Assembly: GCA_945643635.1 (NCBI GenBank)
Contig: CALZFC010000251.1
Location: 354,001-418,000 of the forward strand
Length of the DNA stretch: 64,000 nt
From: Allodiplogaster sudhausi
Lineage: Eukaryota; Nematoda; Chromadorea; Rhabditida; Diplogasteridae
Direction of reading: 5' to 3'
The position numbers and the translations under genes were made by a program. The notes below the pieces were generated by a model, which was not told the DNA's origin, did not search any database, and was given only the letters and a program-made list of their open reading frames with translations. Positions 1-12,706 of the stretch are shown one piece after another (positions within the stretch are counted from its first letter, which is position 1; each line of letters begins with the position of its first letter).

Positions 1-223
1 GACATATCAGGACCAATTTTTTTTTATTTCATTGAAGGATCATTTAAAAAAAAGAAAATTTATCATAATCTTCTAATCATCCAATTCACAAAACCCTAAG
101 CATCCAATTCACAAGTTATCTAAATCATCCTATTGTTTACCATTTAATCTTCCAATTCACAGTTTGGCGAAATCATCAAATTCACAGTTTGTCAAAATCC
201 TCACGAAAAACTAAGGATCCAAT

Positions 224-1877
224 TTAGAGCTTGACAAACTGAGACAATGATAGCAGATGTTGAAGACGGGAAGTGGAGCCACGTCCGTTATTCACAGCAA
301 GTCGTCGTCGTCTCTTCTTCTGCATCATCGTAGCGTTTTCATGCTTGTACTGGTCGAGTCGAAGATTCTGGGAATCCGCGCACTTGCACTCCGTATCCCA
401 CTTTGTAGCGTGACGTAATAGTCCTTCAGCCAACCCCCTCATACTTGCCTTTGCCGGAATATCCTGTAAACCAAACAATAAATAGCTAGCTGCGAAATAT
501 AATTATATTATATGCGCAAAAGGAATGATAATTATATGTCCTTTTAAAGTAGTGTTGGTGTGCGAATATACAACATTGTCTTTTGTATCATTTTAATAAT
601 TTGGAAAGATTTTTTTAAAAGTACTGACACAGAAGGAAGCATTGCATGATTCTTGCGGGCTGTTTGTCAGCGGCTCGTTTTGTAGTATCCGCAGCTCGAC
701 ATTCCACTCGTCCGGGTCATAGTCCGCAGTGACTGGCGCTCCGTTAACCATTCTTACGTACACGCGTCCAACGTAGTCAAGCAGTGCTAAAAATATTTGT
801 TTCTAAAAAATAATGAAATTCATGAAGTAACCTTTAAATGCCGGGAGAGTAGTTGCATAACCGCACAGCTCCGAGTAGTAATTCCTCAGATCCATCTTGG
901 GCATGAAAGCGAGAGCACAGCATGAACGAACGATGTCCTTGCCAGCGACTGAGTTGTAAGACCGAACAAGCCCCTCTCTCTAAAAAAGGGCATTAAAATT
1001 CTAAAAAGGTTACCAACCAAACAAATTATTTTAAGATTTTATTATAATACTTCTAACTTTATTAGCAATAACTTTCAATAAAATAATGTAGAAAAATAAT
1101 AATAATGATAACATATTTAATGCAAAACCGACATCACAACCTGAACACATCTCCACACATTCTGTGTAAAGTGGAAGAAGCAGAGTCGAATCTCCACGGC
1201 TGGGTACACTTTTGAAGCAGCAGAAGATATGGCCTTTTCAAAATCTAAAAAAAACAATTCTTTTTTATTATGAATATAAAATCAGTTCCTATAATCTCGA
1301 TGAAAAATAACGAAATTGTATAACAAACTCACTCACCACACGAGATGGTGTCTGGCGGGCAAAGCACTCCAAGTGTCAGAAGAGTTCGGAACACGTCCTC
1401 GTAGTCTCGAGCAGATTTCCCCTGAAGGAGACAAAAGGCTGACGGCACGAACAGTCGTCCGATCTGCAAATGAAAATATTTGAAATAAAAGTAAAATGAG
1501 CACCTGTTCTTTAAAAATCGCGATTTTCGAGAAATTTCTTGAAAAGTAATTTAAATTAACCTCCTCTGGAAAATCCGATGGGGGATGGTTGTGAGGCTTT
1601 CCACCATGAGAAACAGCGTCATTTTCTATGACACCTATCGCTGAGCAGTTTCTCACAATGCACCTGAACGGATAGGATCCTTGTTGAATAGACTTTTTTC
1701 GCAAAGGAAAAATTTTCCCGACGAAGAAATATGAGAATTGGCATAAAGCAATCAAGAAGTCTAAAGAAAAATGGTTGAACCGTCGGTTCTGACACGTACA
1801 AATCGGTAGGAGAACAGATTAGCGTCGAGCCATATCTTCTTTCCTTTAGTACTTCTCAACGTAGAGCTCGGCACACT
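224..1877 (-). CDS. FLYWCH/MULE transposase-like gene, left-arm copy
   Basis: Mirror twin of the gene at 14575-16228, read right to left. The last exon occupies about 224-463. The central exon with the DFEKA motif lies near 1142-1245. The FLYWCH-like zinc-finger exon, ending in HNHPP, lies near 1560-1690. Exons are separated by short introns with GT and AG borders. Nothing in this copy separates it functionally from its twin. It could be a domesticated transposase gene or an element carried along inside the arm. Confidence 0.6.
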
Positions 1878-2389
1878 AAGAAAAACACAACCATTTAAGC
1901 ATTCCAACTACATAATCAAAGGAAAAAATACACAGAACAGCTCACCGTCCAGGCGCCACCATTTCACCTTCCTGACTGCGCTAACAATGAAGCTTCCTCC
2001 AGCAATCACTGAAGAAAAATTTAAACCAGAAGGATTTAAATATCGTAAAAGTGCACATTAAAACAGATTCATTTCGTAGCACATTATTCCATTGATTCGG
2101 TGGAGAACGAAAATCAAGCAAACAAATACAATGTTCCGACCCACAAAAATTTATCCTAATCATTAACGTTATCAATCAGCAAAACGAAAGAAAAATAGAA
2201 TTTCAAGCACATATGCAGTCAAAAACCTTCAATTTCGATGTCCTATGGTAATCTAATGGCGATGAGTCAGTAAACAGCATTGAACGAAATTTATAAAAAT
2301 TGGACTTTAAAAATGTATGTTTGCATATTGTATGTGTGTATATAATTTACATTTGAAATTTACTTATGTGAATATATAATTTACAATCT

Positions 2390-2560
2390 GCGCTTACGTG
2401 CGCAAGTGTCCATGTGCGCAAATGTCGGTGCGCAAATGTCTCTTTGCGCAACTGTCCTTGTGCGCAACTGTCCTTGTGCGCAACTGTCCTTGTGCGCAAA
2501 TGTCCCGTGTGCGCAAGTGTCAGTGCGCAAGTGTCTGCGCGCAAATAGAATCCACCCGAG
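2390..2560. repeat. GTGCGCAA minisatellite, left arm
   Basis: About ten units of 14-16 bp, each close to TGTGCGCAACTGTCCT, with variants. The apparent open frames over it on both strands are repeat translations. Confidence 0.9.
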
Positions 2561-2630
2561 GAGACACGAGATGACAAGTGTTTATTATGCGACTAAGGTC
2601 ACCTTATATAGGGCCCAGAGATGGTGTCAG

Positions 2631-2729
2631 GGATGTCCAAAGTGGGGCCGATCCCGAGCCGTGCACATAGTACCTTGAAGGTAAACCCCAGCCCTGCCTC
2701 GTATCGCTAACTCGGCTTTGGACATCCCA
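2631..2729. repeat. Small foldback element, left arm
   Basis: GGGATGTCCAAAG at about 2631 pairs with CTTTGGACATCCC at about 2716, enclosing about 70 bp that also contains a shared CGAG/CTCG step. A twin lies near 13722-13820 in the right arm. Confidence 0.6.
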
Positions 2730-2858
2730 GGATTGTATGCTTTCACATGGGCAAACCGAATAGTGCAGAAGTGTTTGAAATGATAATCTTCTGAAGTAGG
2801 AAATCTACATCTACAAGACAGAACTGAATAGAATGCGTCAATTTAGCTATCGGATTAG

Positions 2859-3749
2859 TCACTGTCCTCTTGTTCACTGCCACGATCGTTGCAATTAGCG
2901 TGGACATTCATCGCATCATTAGGTCATCCTCTTCGTCGTCTTCCATCAACATGCCTGCTGGCAGAATTGCCTTGCAGAAGCGACTTTTCTACAGTCTCAT
3001 CGCTATGGTAAGTGATTTGTTGAGTAAGATGATCAAAATGGCCACAGAGTTTCTTGCTTGACGTTGTAGTAACAAGAAGTTGTTGTTGTAGTCAGCCTTC
3101 GCTGAATATGAGGGAGGGATAGGCATATCACTGGCATTTTGTTAGGAACCACAGCAGCGGTATCAACTCAACCGCTAGGTAGGTGGGGAAGAAACCAACA
3201 CTAATAGAGAAAACCCTGCACAAGCAATCATGAAAAATCCTATGTGACACATACTGAACAAAGAAAACTCATTAGGCATAACTTACAAACAGCAATTAAA
3301 CAACAATGGTACACTACACCACAGATTAATGGGCTCAGGGGGGCCTGCCCATTACAAAGTATTGAAGAGTAGAGAGGTCTACAAATATATTTAATACATA
3401 AAAGAGTTCACAACGCCTTCAGACATGCGTTCCGGCTGTATTTGTGACCATCCCTGTCTTCACTGTGATTGCGATGCAAGCGTTGAAGATGAATAATGAC
3501 GGTTTCATGATTCCTTTAAAAAGTATGTACATACCTTTGACTTTTATCTTACAGTTCGCTATCTTCATGGTCGTCTTCTCGCTTCACTCAGCAGCGCAGT
3601 CATTGACAATGATCATAACAACCACCAGTTATCGCATGTTCGCAGTTGGCCTCGTTAGAAAGGTGGCGTTGTCCATCTCCTGCTGCAACCGCTATATTAT
3701 AGACAGCGTATCGACAGTGTCTGTCGTCTCCCCAAACAGCATAGTCTAA
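2859..3749 (+). pseudogene. Srh-like receptor 3' half, left-arm copy
   Basis: Exons homologous to 6, 7 and 8 of the complete receptor lie at 2859-3007, 3423-3501 and 3555-3749. Motifs are ALQKRLFYSLIAM, CVPAVFVTIPVF and VVFSLHSAAQSL followed by TTSYR. Splicing the usual exon 7 donor to the exon 8 acceptor breaks the frame. Reading straight through that 53-bp gap keeps it open and adds about 18 residues before TM7. No exons 1-5 lie upstream in the window. The upstream side instead holds a minisatellite and the MULE-like gene. Confidence 0.65.
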
Positions 3750-4212
3750 ATATAAAGGACTTGGATCACAAGTTCATCGTATAGATATGTATATATATGT
3801 TTTCACAAACTAGTTGTTCGCATGTTTCTAGCCAGTTTGATTGAATGATCTGATAATATAACCATCTGCAAAAAATCAACCAGAATTTGCGGGATTTAAG
3901 GTTTCTGACATTTCCCAGTTATGTATCAAATACGAGTAACTGAAATTTGTTCTATTTACATTCAACCGTGTAAAATTAGCAAACGCCAAGATGCCATAAG
4001 CGTAGACTTCGATATGAACATATGAACATACATACACAATTTCTTGGTACCAGGAACGGTTCATTCTTAATCATATCTTTCGCTTTGGTGGTATGTAGTA
4101 GAGGTAGTTGCTAATAACAAATAGAGCGTTTGTGTTTAGTGAATTCAAGAAATACAGAATGTTGACATATGTATGTATGTAAGTCAAGGTCCCCTGTTCA
4201 AATGTTACAGCA

Positions 4213-4770
4213 CGAACAATACTAATGACATATACATACTACCTATCGAAAGTTTCTTGTCGGCGTATATCGACGGCTGACGTGCCACAAGATCAGATGC
4301 TCACGAGAGAGTGGCGTCAATATGTGGGCTTTCCTAGCAATCTGCGTCATTTCACAGCGAAAACAAATAAAATAGTCGCCGCTCTCTATGCTGCACTGAC
4401 AGCGCGTCGTGCACGCGGCCATCTGCGTCGGCAGCGTCGCTCTCAACGTCCTCTTCGCTGACGCCATTCTTAGGGCACAGCTAAAGAAACATTAGAAGCT
4501 ACCGATTTCTTCTAGCAGCTGCTATTGTGGTCAATTGCTTTAGAGACTTTTTTTGTAAACTTTGCTAATGAATATCTTATTTCAATCAAGTTGTACTGCT
4601 CACCTCAGCTTTCTCAAATACGCGGTGATATTTTATTTCATTCGATGTAATCGGCCGCTTTACATTCTTCCCGCCCCTTTTCTGCATTTACGTCGACTGC
4701 TTATTCGCCCTACACGCCACTTGGAAATTGTCACTGACAATCAGAATGGTACGCTTTATAATCGACTGTC
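4213..4770 (+). pseudogene. Receptor exon relics, left arm
   Basis: 4213-4345 resembles the end of the last Srh-like exon (shared stretch YRKF-like, then CRR), without its 5' part. 4379-4490 resembles exon 1 (AAICVGSVALNVLFADAIL in one frame). 4607-4745 resembles exon 2 (GRFTFFPPLFCIYVD), but its start is out of frame. These are remnants of two neighbouring plus-strand receptor genes, 3' end then 5' end, with internal exons lost. Confidence 0.6.
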
Positions 4771-4857
4771 ATAATCGTATACACTTGTAGTTTAAAGGAA
4801 GTATCCGACGAAAGAATACCGTATCTTATAAAATTACGCTTCAAATGATGCAACTTG

Positions 4858-7040
4858 CTAGGGCTTATTAGTCGTCCTTGTCGTGAACAACTTTGAGTGA
4901 TCGACGCAAGTCTCTTGTAAGCAACTGATTCTGTGGCATGTCAGCCGTCGACATAGGCCGATAAGAAACTTTCGATAGCTAGTAGATGTCAGTAGTATTG
5001 TCAGCGATTGCGCCGGCGAGTGTAAAGAGAATACGACCATAGAGGCTGCCGCAAGATCTAAGAAGAGTATATTTTTAACAGTATAAAAAAGTGGAATAAT
5101 AATGCTTGAAGGAGAGGATTTAGGTAAGATTAATCCATTTGGAAAGGCTTGCAATTCTGGACTTCATGTATAATAATGACTCACCGTCATTCTGAATCTT
5201 TAATGCCAGCATGACAATAAGATTGACAACTGGAAAGATAATAAATAATACCGGCACGCATATCTATAACGAACAAAGACTTTCGCTGAAAGTGAGATGA
5301 AAAAGCCAAAATTGTCATAGTCAAAATTTGATATTTCTTTGTTCTGATTAGCCTCATTCGCCCTTATCACTGATCGGATATGACAGACTGTAGCGAGAAG
5401 ACTGTAGAAGAGACGCTTTTGAAGAGCGAGTCGTCCTTCCGACTTCTTGGCGTCTGCGGAAGCAGAAGAGATGATGTGATGCATGTGAAGGGACATTGCA
5501 GTAACAGCGACTGTCATGAAGCAGATGCAACCGACAACAAAACCTCCAAATGTAAGCAAGGATACATACTCGTTTCTTCATTACTGATTTGATGGCATGA
5601 ACTGAAAAGAAATAGAAAAGTGTCATGTGCAAATGAAAAAAAAAATTGCAGGAAATAGTTTATAGAAACATTCCAACTACACGCAAGAACAAGCTGACAA
5701 TGAGCCATGTAATTTTTCCCACCAAACCTCACCCATTAGCAAATAACCGTGGTCGTCATCCAAGCAGAGAAACTGTTCGACTTCAAAGTCATAGAGATCT
5801 TCAAATGCCTGCGAGACGTAATAATGCAAAATCTAATATCGATAACGAGGATAAATAAATCTGACCCAAACATCACTGACATGCTCAGAAGAGCGTTCAG
5901 CAGATATTGGTTGAACGACCAGTGAGCAAAAAACTATAATTGAGTATATTATAGCAGGGGGAGTAGAGTATGCAACGACTAGCGCCCCGTTTGAAAGCCG
6001 CCATCGTGAACCGTAGAATTGAAGTTGCTTAATGGCCCAAACAATTTATAATATGATATGATGACACAATCGTATGTTGTTAAGTTGTAAGAAAGTTGAG
6101 AAGCAAATGATATGCTATCTTTCGTACCCTTAATAACATAAGAGTTAAATTGCGAAAATGACATAAAGTTACACAAAAGTGAAAGGCCACATTTTCCGCC
6201 GCATGCTCGAAACTACAGACTTCAACTGTCTTAAACGAGCATATTGGTTTCAGTGATTAATCCGCTTTTGCGTCATCTTGGTTTGAAAATTTCAGAATTT
6301 TTATTTCTTTCAATTACAACGAAAAATGTGAATCTTTCCGACATCTCTCATTTTATGATTCCATATCGCGAAAGAACTTCTTGGTAAAAAAAACTGTACG
6401 AGAATGCGTCCCCGCTTGAGATTGAATTATTCCAATTAATTTCATTAATTCTATTATATAAAGCAATTCAATTACAAAATTGCAGAGCTACATATCAATG
6501 TTGGAAGATGCTATAGCTAGAATAAACAATGAAACTTACTTGGTGTCGATAGATGAAGCAGTATACCAGAAATATGATGCAACTTGCAGCGAGACAGAAA
6601 GAGAAAACCTGAAAAATTCTAACTTAAGAAATTTTGAAAGGTGATTTTTCCATTATGCTATTCTGAAGCAAACGAACCAATCTTCCTGCTGTAAGTTGCC
6701 ATATTGCAGGGAGATTGACTGAGCTATCGATGTAAAAGCAATACAAAGGAGGGAAGAATGTATAGCGGGCGACGACATCGAATGTAATGTCGTTAACGAT
6801 TTGTATGAGCTGCCAGGCAAAAAGGGGATAAGAGAAAAGATTTGGGCCGTTTTCAGCGATACGAAGAAGTATTCACAGAACCACAATGGCTGCGAGAAGA
6901 AATCGATAAGTGCCGATCTTTCGGTCGCTGTGCCTTAGAATAGCGACAGCGGCGAGGATGTTGAGCGCGACGCTGCCGACGCATATTGCGGCGTGCAGTA
7001 TTCGCAACGATTGCAGCAGAGAACGCGGGAAAGCACGCAT
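4858..7040 (-). CDS. Srh-like serpentine chemoreceptor, complete
   Basis: Predicted 343-aa seven-transmembrane chemosensory receptor, probably in ciliary membranes of sensory neurons. Exons are 6882-7040, 6678-6809, 6540-6608, 5866-6027, 5733-5808, 5389-5543, 5185-5263 and 4858-5057. Their lengths sum to 1032 bp with consistent phases and GT-AG borders. Exon 1 holds the first membrane segment (CVGSVALNILAAVAILRHS). Exon 2 carries RYTFFPPLYCFYID, exon 3 ends CFIYRHQ, and exon 5 is a loop with one Cys. Exon 6 ends LQKRLFYSLLAT. Exon 8 carries VVFSLHSPAQSL and TSYR, matching the Srh/Str pattern of His-Gly-like TM7 then PYR. The start is the first ATG of MRAFPRSLL, matching paralogues. This is the only undamaged Srh-like gene recognised here. 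Exons 1-3 lie in the block missing from the other arm. Confidence 0.8.
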
Positions 7041-7539
7041 GTTGTCTTGATCTATTTTGCAGGAAGAGAAAAGCGATTTACTCAGTTACACTTAGAAATA
7101 CACAGTAATAACAAGTGCGCGACAGAATTTCTTGATGCGTTATCGGAATTATGCTCGAAATAAACAAATGCCCTCCATAGACGTCAGGGGGAAACGTCGT
7201 ACAAAAGAGGCATCCCAAACATACATACGTTGCACTTCCTACCAGAACAATCTTGAATGTTTCGACGTTGGTTCTTGCTTTCTAATATATCGAAGGCGTC
7301 TAAAGGCATTGTAAAACTGAAGCAGTCTGAGCGAACGAATTTTCATATCGAACGAATTCTCATGTGCTAATTGAAATTTTTGCACAACGAAAAAAGCGAT
7401 TTATACGAAGGACACACGCTCGAGTCTTATATGCCGTCTTCGAAGCAATAGCGATGTCTGCACTTATTGTTAGAGGAATTCGTTTTGGTAGTATTTACGA
7501 AAAATAATTTTTTTTTAGCATGTAATTTAATAGAATGCG

Positions 7540-7745
7540 CAGTCACTTTGAACGATGAAAGTAAGTAGATAAGAGTGAATATCGGAAAGGCAACAAATCT
7601 AGCTAGAAATCTCAGGAAAACGTGGAAATTGTTAGGTCCATAACATGCAATTAGAAAATTGCACACCGTCGCGAGTAGACTAACAAAAGAGGCGCTTCTG
7701 AGCGGCCCTTAGTGCTTCATACGATAAGGTTACAATTCGGTGCAT
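7540..7745 (-). pseudogene. Receptor TM5/TM6 exon relic, left arm
   Basis: Remnant of Srh-like exons 6 and 7. RAAQKRL at about 7695-7715 is followed by a +1 frameshift relative to the intact homologue near 19037-19090. A hydrophobic stretch follows (VAFPIFTLIYLLSSF). No matching last exon is recognised downstream. Confidence 0.5.
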
Positions 7746-8600
7746 ATGGAGCGAATAGACAAACTTCAGTTCTGCGTTCAACTTTTGGTGCAACACCTGT
7801 CGTTCATCTTTGTTAAGATTGCGTGCGCGGCAGTACTTTCTTACAATTAGCACATAGAGAAAGTACAGAGATGATGGAAAGAAACGAGAAAAGAGGTAGA
7901 GGAATTTCTTCTGATATTTCGCATTTGCCGGAGAAGACCTTTAAGTGCATAACAGGTGATAATGTCGTAAATAAAACTTTTCAAAGGATGTTCGATAAAT
8001 GTCATATAAGGGCAAGTTCTATTTAGTTTCGAGCACATCTGCATGCGCCGATAAATCTGTAAGCGCAACGTTTTCCAATCCTGCGCTTCAAGGAGGACTC
8101 CGGCGGATAAATAGTGTCTTGATGCCACAAATCTTAGCAGAACTTAATTTATTAAATATATATGTATGGTATACATATGTACAGTTCATGTATTTACAAA
8201 AAACTGTTCGCATGTTCCTAGCTACATTAATTGAATGATCCATGTGCAAAAACAATAACCAGAATCTGGGTAATTTAGAGTTTCTGACAGTTCTCTGTCA
8301 TGTATTGAATACGAGTTAATGTAATTTGTTCTGTTTACATTCAGATTAGTAAATTAGCAAACTCAGAGATGCCATCAGCGTTGACTTCGATATGAACATA
8401 TACAAAGAGACCTACACAATATCTTGGTACCAGGAACGGTTCGGGCGCTTCCAAATGCATTCTCAATCATATCTGTTGCCTTTGTTGTGTGTAGCAGAGT
8501 GATAAATCGTTGCAAATAACAATTGTAATCGTTGTGTGTAGTAGAGCGTTTGTGTTTTGTGAATTCATGAAATACATAATGTTGGCATAAGACAAGGAGA

Positions 8601-8953
8601 TGTCGGCGCTAGGGACATGTGCTCGAAGTTAGCAACAAGACATGTATTCACGGAATAACCTTTGATTTACGACATTTCCACCTACTGTACACAGTTGTGT
8701 GGTGGTCGCCCTTTCACGCGGAACTTCGTACTAACAATCAACTGCTGTGGATGTCGCTGGCTCAGCTGCAAGCACTAACCGCTGATAAAACTGATTGTTA
8801 ATATTTATATTTCGGCCTGGTCACGAAAGACGTTGATACATTGTTGCCACTCTCTGATCTTGTGGTAGGTCGGGTGGACGACATACGTCAACGAGAAACG
8901 TTTGATAGGTAGTAGATGTCAGTTGTATTGTTCGTGCTGTCACATTTGAACGG
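8601..8953. other. 353-bp palindrome spacer
   Basis: This is the unpaired centre of the palindrome. Its right part, about 8835-8953, is a diverged relative of 12130-12255, which holds the tail of a receptor last exon in the same orientation. It continues smoothly into the right arm. The left part, 8601 to about 8830, matches nothing else I noticed in the window. No convincing gene lies in the spacer. Confidence 0.8.
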
Positions 8954-9808
8954 TCTCCTTGTCTTATGCCAACATTATGTATTTCATGAATTCACAAAAC
9001 ACAAACGCTCTACTACACACAACGATTACAATTGTTATTTGCAACGATTTATCACTCTGCTACACACAACAAAGGCAACAGATATGATTGAGAATGCATT
9101 TGGAAGCGCCCGAACCGTTCCTGGTACCAAGATATTGTGTAGGTCTCTTTGTATATGTTCATATCGAAGTCAACGCTGATGGCATCTCTGAGTTTGCTAA
9201 TTTACTAATCTGAATGTAAACAGAACAAATTACATTAACTCGTATTCAATACATGACAGAGAACTGTCAGAAACTCTAAATTACCCAGATTCTGGTTATT
9301 GTTTTTGCACATGGATCATTCAATTAATGTAGCTAGGAACATGCGAACAGTTTTTTGTAAATACATGAACTGTACATATGTATACCATACATATATATTT
9401 AATAAATTAAGTTCTGCTAAGATTTGTGGCATCAAGACACTATTTATCCGCCGGAGTCCTCCTTGAAGCGCAGGATTGGAAAACGTTGCGCTTACAGATT
9501 TATCGGCGCATGCAGATGTGCTCGAAACTAAATAGAACTTGCCCTTATATGACATTTATCGAACATCCTTTGAAAAGTTTTATTTACGACATTATCACCT
9601 GTTATGCACTTAAAGGTCTTCTCCGGCAAATGCGAAATATCAGAAGAAATTCCTCTACCTCTTTTCTCGTTTCTTTCCATCATCTCTGTACTTTCTCTAT
9701 GTGCTAATTGTAAGAAAGTACTGCCGCGCACGCAATCTTAACAAAGATGAACGACAGGTGTTGCACCAAAAGTTGAACGCAGAACTGAAGTTTGTCTATT
9801 CGCTCCAT

Positions 9809-10014
9809 ATGCACCGAATTGTAACCTTATCGTATGAAGCACTAAGGGCCGCTCAGAAGCGCCTCTTTTGTTAGTCTACTCGCGACGGTGTGCAATTTTC
9901 TAATTGCATGTTATGGACCTAACAATTTCCACGTTTTCCTGAGATTTCTAGCTAGATTTGTTGCCTTTCCGATATTCACTCTTATCTACTTACTTTCATC
10001 GTTCAAAGTGACTG
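9809..10014 (+). pseudogene. Receptor TM5/TM6 exon relic, right arm
   Basis: Inverted twin of 7540-7745, with the same frameshift. The right-arm deletion junction follows it by about 25 bp. Confidence 0.5.
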
Positions 10015-10428
10015 CGCATTCTATTAAATTACATGCTAAAGCGGGGACGCATTCTCGTACAGTTTTTTTTACCAAGAAGTTCTTTCGCGATATGGAATCA
10101 TAAAATGAGAGATGTCGGAAAGATTCACATTTTTCGTTGTAATTGAAAGAAATAAAAATTCTGAAATTTTCAAACCAAGATGACGCAAAAGCGGATTAAT
10201 CACTGAAACCAATATGCTCGTTTAAGACAGTTGAAGTCTGTAGTTTCGAGCATGCGGCGGAAAATGTGGCCTTTCACTTTTGTGTAACTTTATGTCATTT
10301 TCGCAATTTAACTCTTATGTTATTAAGGGTACGAAAGATAGCATATCATTTGCTTCTCAACTTTCTTACAACTTAACAACATACGATTGTGTCATCATAT
10401 CATATTATAAATTGTTTGGGCCATTAAG

Positions 10429-11598
10429 CAACTTCAATTCTACGGTTCACGATGGCGGCTTTCAAACGGGGCGCTAGTCGTTGCATACTCTACTCCCCCT
10501 GCTATAATATACTCAATTATAGTTTTTTGCTCACTGGTCGTTCAACCAATATCTGCTGAACGCTCTTCTGAGCATGTCAGTGATGTTTGGGTCAGATTTA
10601 TTTATCCTCGTTATCGATATTAGATTTTGCATTATTACGTCTCGCAGGCATTTGAAGATCTCTATGACTTTGAAGTCGAACAGTTTCTCTGCTTGGATGA
10701 CGACCACGGTTATTTGCTAATGGGTGAGGTTTGGTGGGAAAAATTACATGGCTCATTGTCAGCTTGTTCTTGCGTGTAGTTGGAATGTTTCTATAAACTA
10801 TTTCCTGCAATTTTTTTTTTCATTTGCACATGACACTTTTCTATTTCTTTTCAGTTCATGCCATCAAATCAGTAATGAAGAAACGAGTATGTATCCTTGC
10901 TTACATTTGGAGGTTTTGTTGTCGGTTGCATCTGCTTCATGACAGTCGCTGTTACTGCAATGTCCCTTCACATGCATCACATCATCTCTTCTGCTTCCGC
11001 AGACGCCAAGAAGTCGGAAGGACGACTCGCTCTTCAAAAGCGTCTCTTCTACAGTCTTCTCGCTACAGTCTGTCATATCCGATCAGTGATAAGGGCGAAT
11101 GAGGCTAATCAGAACAAAGAAATATCAAATTTTGACTATGACAATTTTGGCTTTTTCATCTCACTTTCAGCGAAAGTCTTTGTTCGTTATAGATATGCGT
11201 GCCGGTATTATTTATTATCTTTCCAGTTGTCAATCTTATTGTCATGCTGGCATTAAAGATTCAGAATGACGGTGAGTCATTATTATACATGAAGTCCAGA
11301 ATTGCAAGCCTTTCCAAATGGATTAATCTTACCTAAATCCTCTCCTTCAAGCATTATTATTCCACTTTTTTATACTGTTAAAAATATACTCTTCTTAGAT
11401 CTTGCGGCAGCCTCTATGGTCGTATTCTCTTTACACTCGCCGGCGCAATCGCTGACAATACTACTGACATCTACTAGCTATCGAAAGTTTCTTATCGGCC
11501 TATGTCGACGGCTGACATGCCACAGAATCAGTTGCTTACAAGAGACTTGCGTCGATCACTCAAAGTTGTTCACGACAAGGACGACTAATAAGCCCTAG
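10429..11598 (+). pseudogene. 5'-truncated twin of the Srh-like receptor
   Basis: Right-arm copy of the gene at 4858-7040. Exons 4 to 8 are at 10429-10590, 10648-10723, 10913-11067, 11193-11271 and 11399-11598 and look intact. Exons 1-3, with the start codon and the first three membrane segments, are absent because about 1.1 kb is deleted at about 10038. No replacement start exon is visible, so a full receptor cannot be made. A partial transcript remains possible. Confidence 0.8.
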
Positions 11599-11705
11599 CA
11601 AGTTGCATCATTTGAAGCGTAATTTTATAAGATACGGTATTCTTTCGTCGGATACTTCCTTTAAACTACAAGTGTATACGATTATGACAGTCGATTATAA
11701 AGCGT

Positions 11706-12243
11706 ACCATTCTGATTGTCAGTGACAATTTCCAAGTGGCGTGTAGGGCGAATAAGCAGTCGACGTAAATGCAGAAAAGGGGCGGGAAGAATGTAAAGCG
11801 GCCGATTACATCGAATGAAATAAAATATCACCGCGTATTTGAGAAAGCTGAGGTGAGCAGTACAACTTGATTGAAATAAGATATTCATTAGCAAAGTTTA
11901 CAAAAAAAGTCTCTAAAGCAATTGACCACAATAGCAGCTGCTAGAAGAAATCGGTAGCTTCTAATGTTTCTTTAGCTGTGCCCTAAGAATGGCGTCAGCG
12001 AAGAGGACGTTGAGAGCGACGCTGCCGACGCAGATGGCCGCGTGCACGCCGCGCTGTCAGTGCAGCATAGAGAGCGGCGACTATTTTATTTGTTTTCGCT
12101 GTGAAATGACGCAGATTGCTAGGAAAGCCCACATATTGACGCCACTCTCTCGTGAGCATCTGATCTTGTGGCACGTCAGCCGTCGATATACGCCGACAAG
12201 AAACTTTCGATAGGTAGTATGTATATGTCATTAGTATTGTTCG
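11706..12243 (-). pseudogene. Receptor exon relics, right arm
   Basis: Inverted twin of 4213-4770: exon 2-like sequence near 11711-11849, exon 1-like near 11966-12077 and last-exon tail near 12111-12243. It carries the same defects as the left copy. Confidence 0.6.
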
Positions 12244-12706
12244 TGCTGTAACATTTGAACAGGGGACCTTGACTTACATACATACATATGTCAACATTCT
12301 GTATTTCTTGAATTCACTAAACACAAACGCTCTATTTGTTATTAGCAACTACCTCTACTACATACCACCAAAGCGAAAGATATGATTAAGAATGAACCGT
12401 TCCTGGTACCAAGAAATTGTGTATGTATGTTCATATGTTCATATCGAAGTCTACGCTTATGGCATCTTGGCGTTTGCTAATTTTACACGGTTGAATGTAA
12501 ATAGAACAAATTTCAGTTACTTGTATTTGATACATAACTGGGAAATGTCAGAAACCTTAAATCCCGCAAATTCTGGTTGATTTTTTGCAGATGGTTATAT
12601 TATCAGATCATTCAATCAAACTGGCTAGAAACATGCGAACAACTAGTTTGTGAAAACATATATATACATATCTATACGATGAACTTGTGATCCAAGTCCT
12701 TTATAT

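Larger units (their letters stand above)
1..8600. repeat. Left arm of giant palindrome
   Basis: Bases 1-8600 reappear as the reverse complement at 8954-16451. Paired coordinates sum to 17554 near the centre and to 16456, 16451 or 16452 further out. Every open reading frame here has a mirror twin, often identical at protein level. Differences I saw are scattered single bases (a Thr/Pro change near 4417, an Ile/Asn change near 2160), a 5-bp indel near 3075 and a 1.1-kb block at about 6417-7516 present only in this arm. The arm reaches the left window edge, so its outer boundary is unknown. An assembly artefact, such as two haplotypes joined head to head, cannot be excluded. Confidence 0.95.

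Noticed and set aside
2390..2560. CRISPR-like array
   Set aside because: The units are contiguous 14-16 bp repeats without unique spacers, in a eukaryotic genome.
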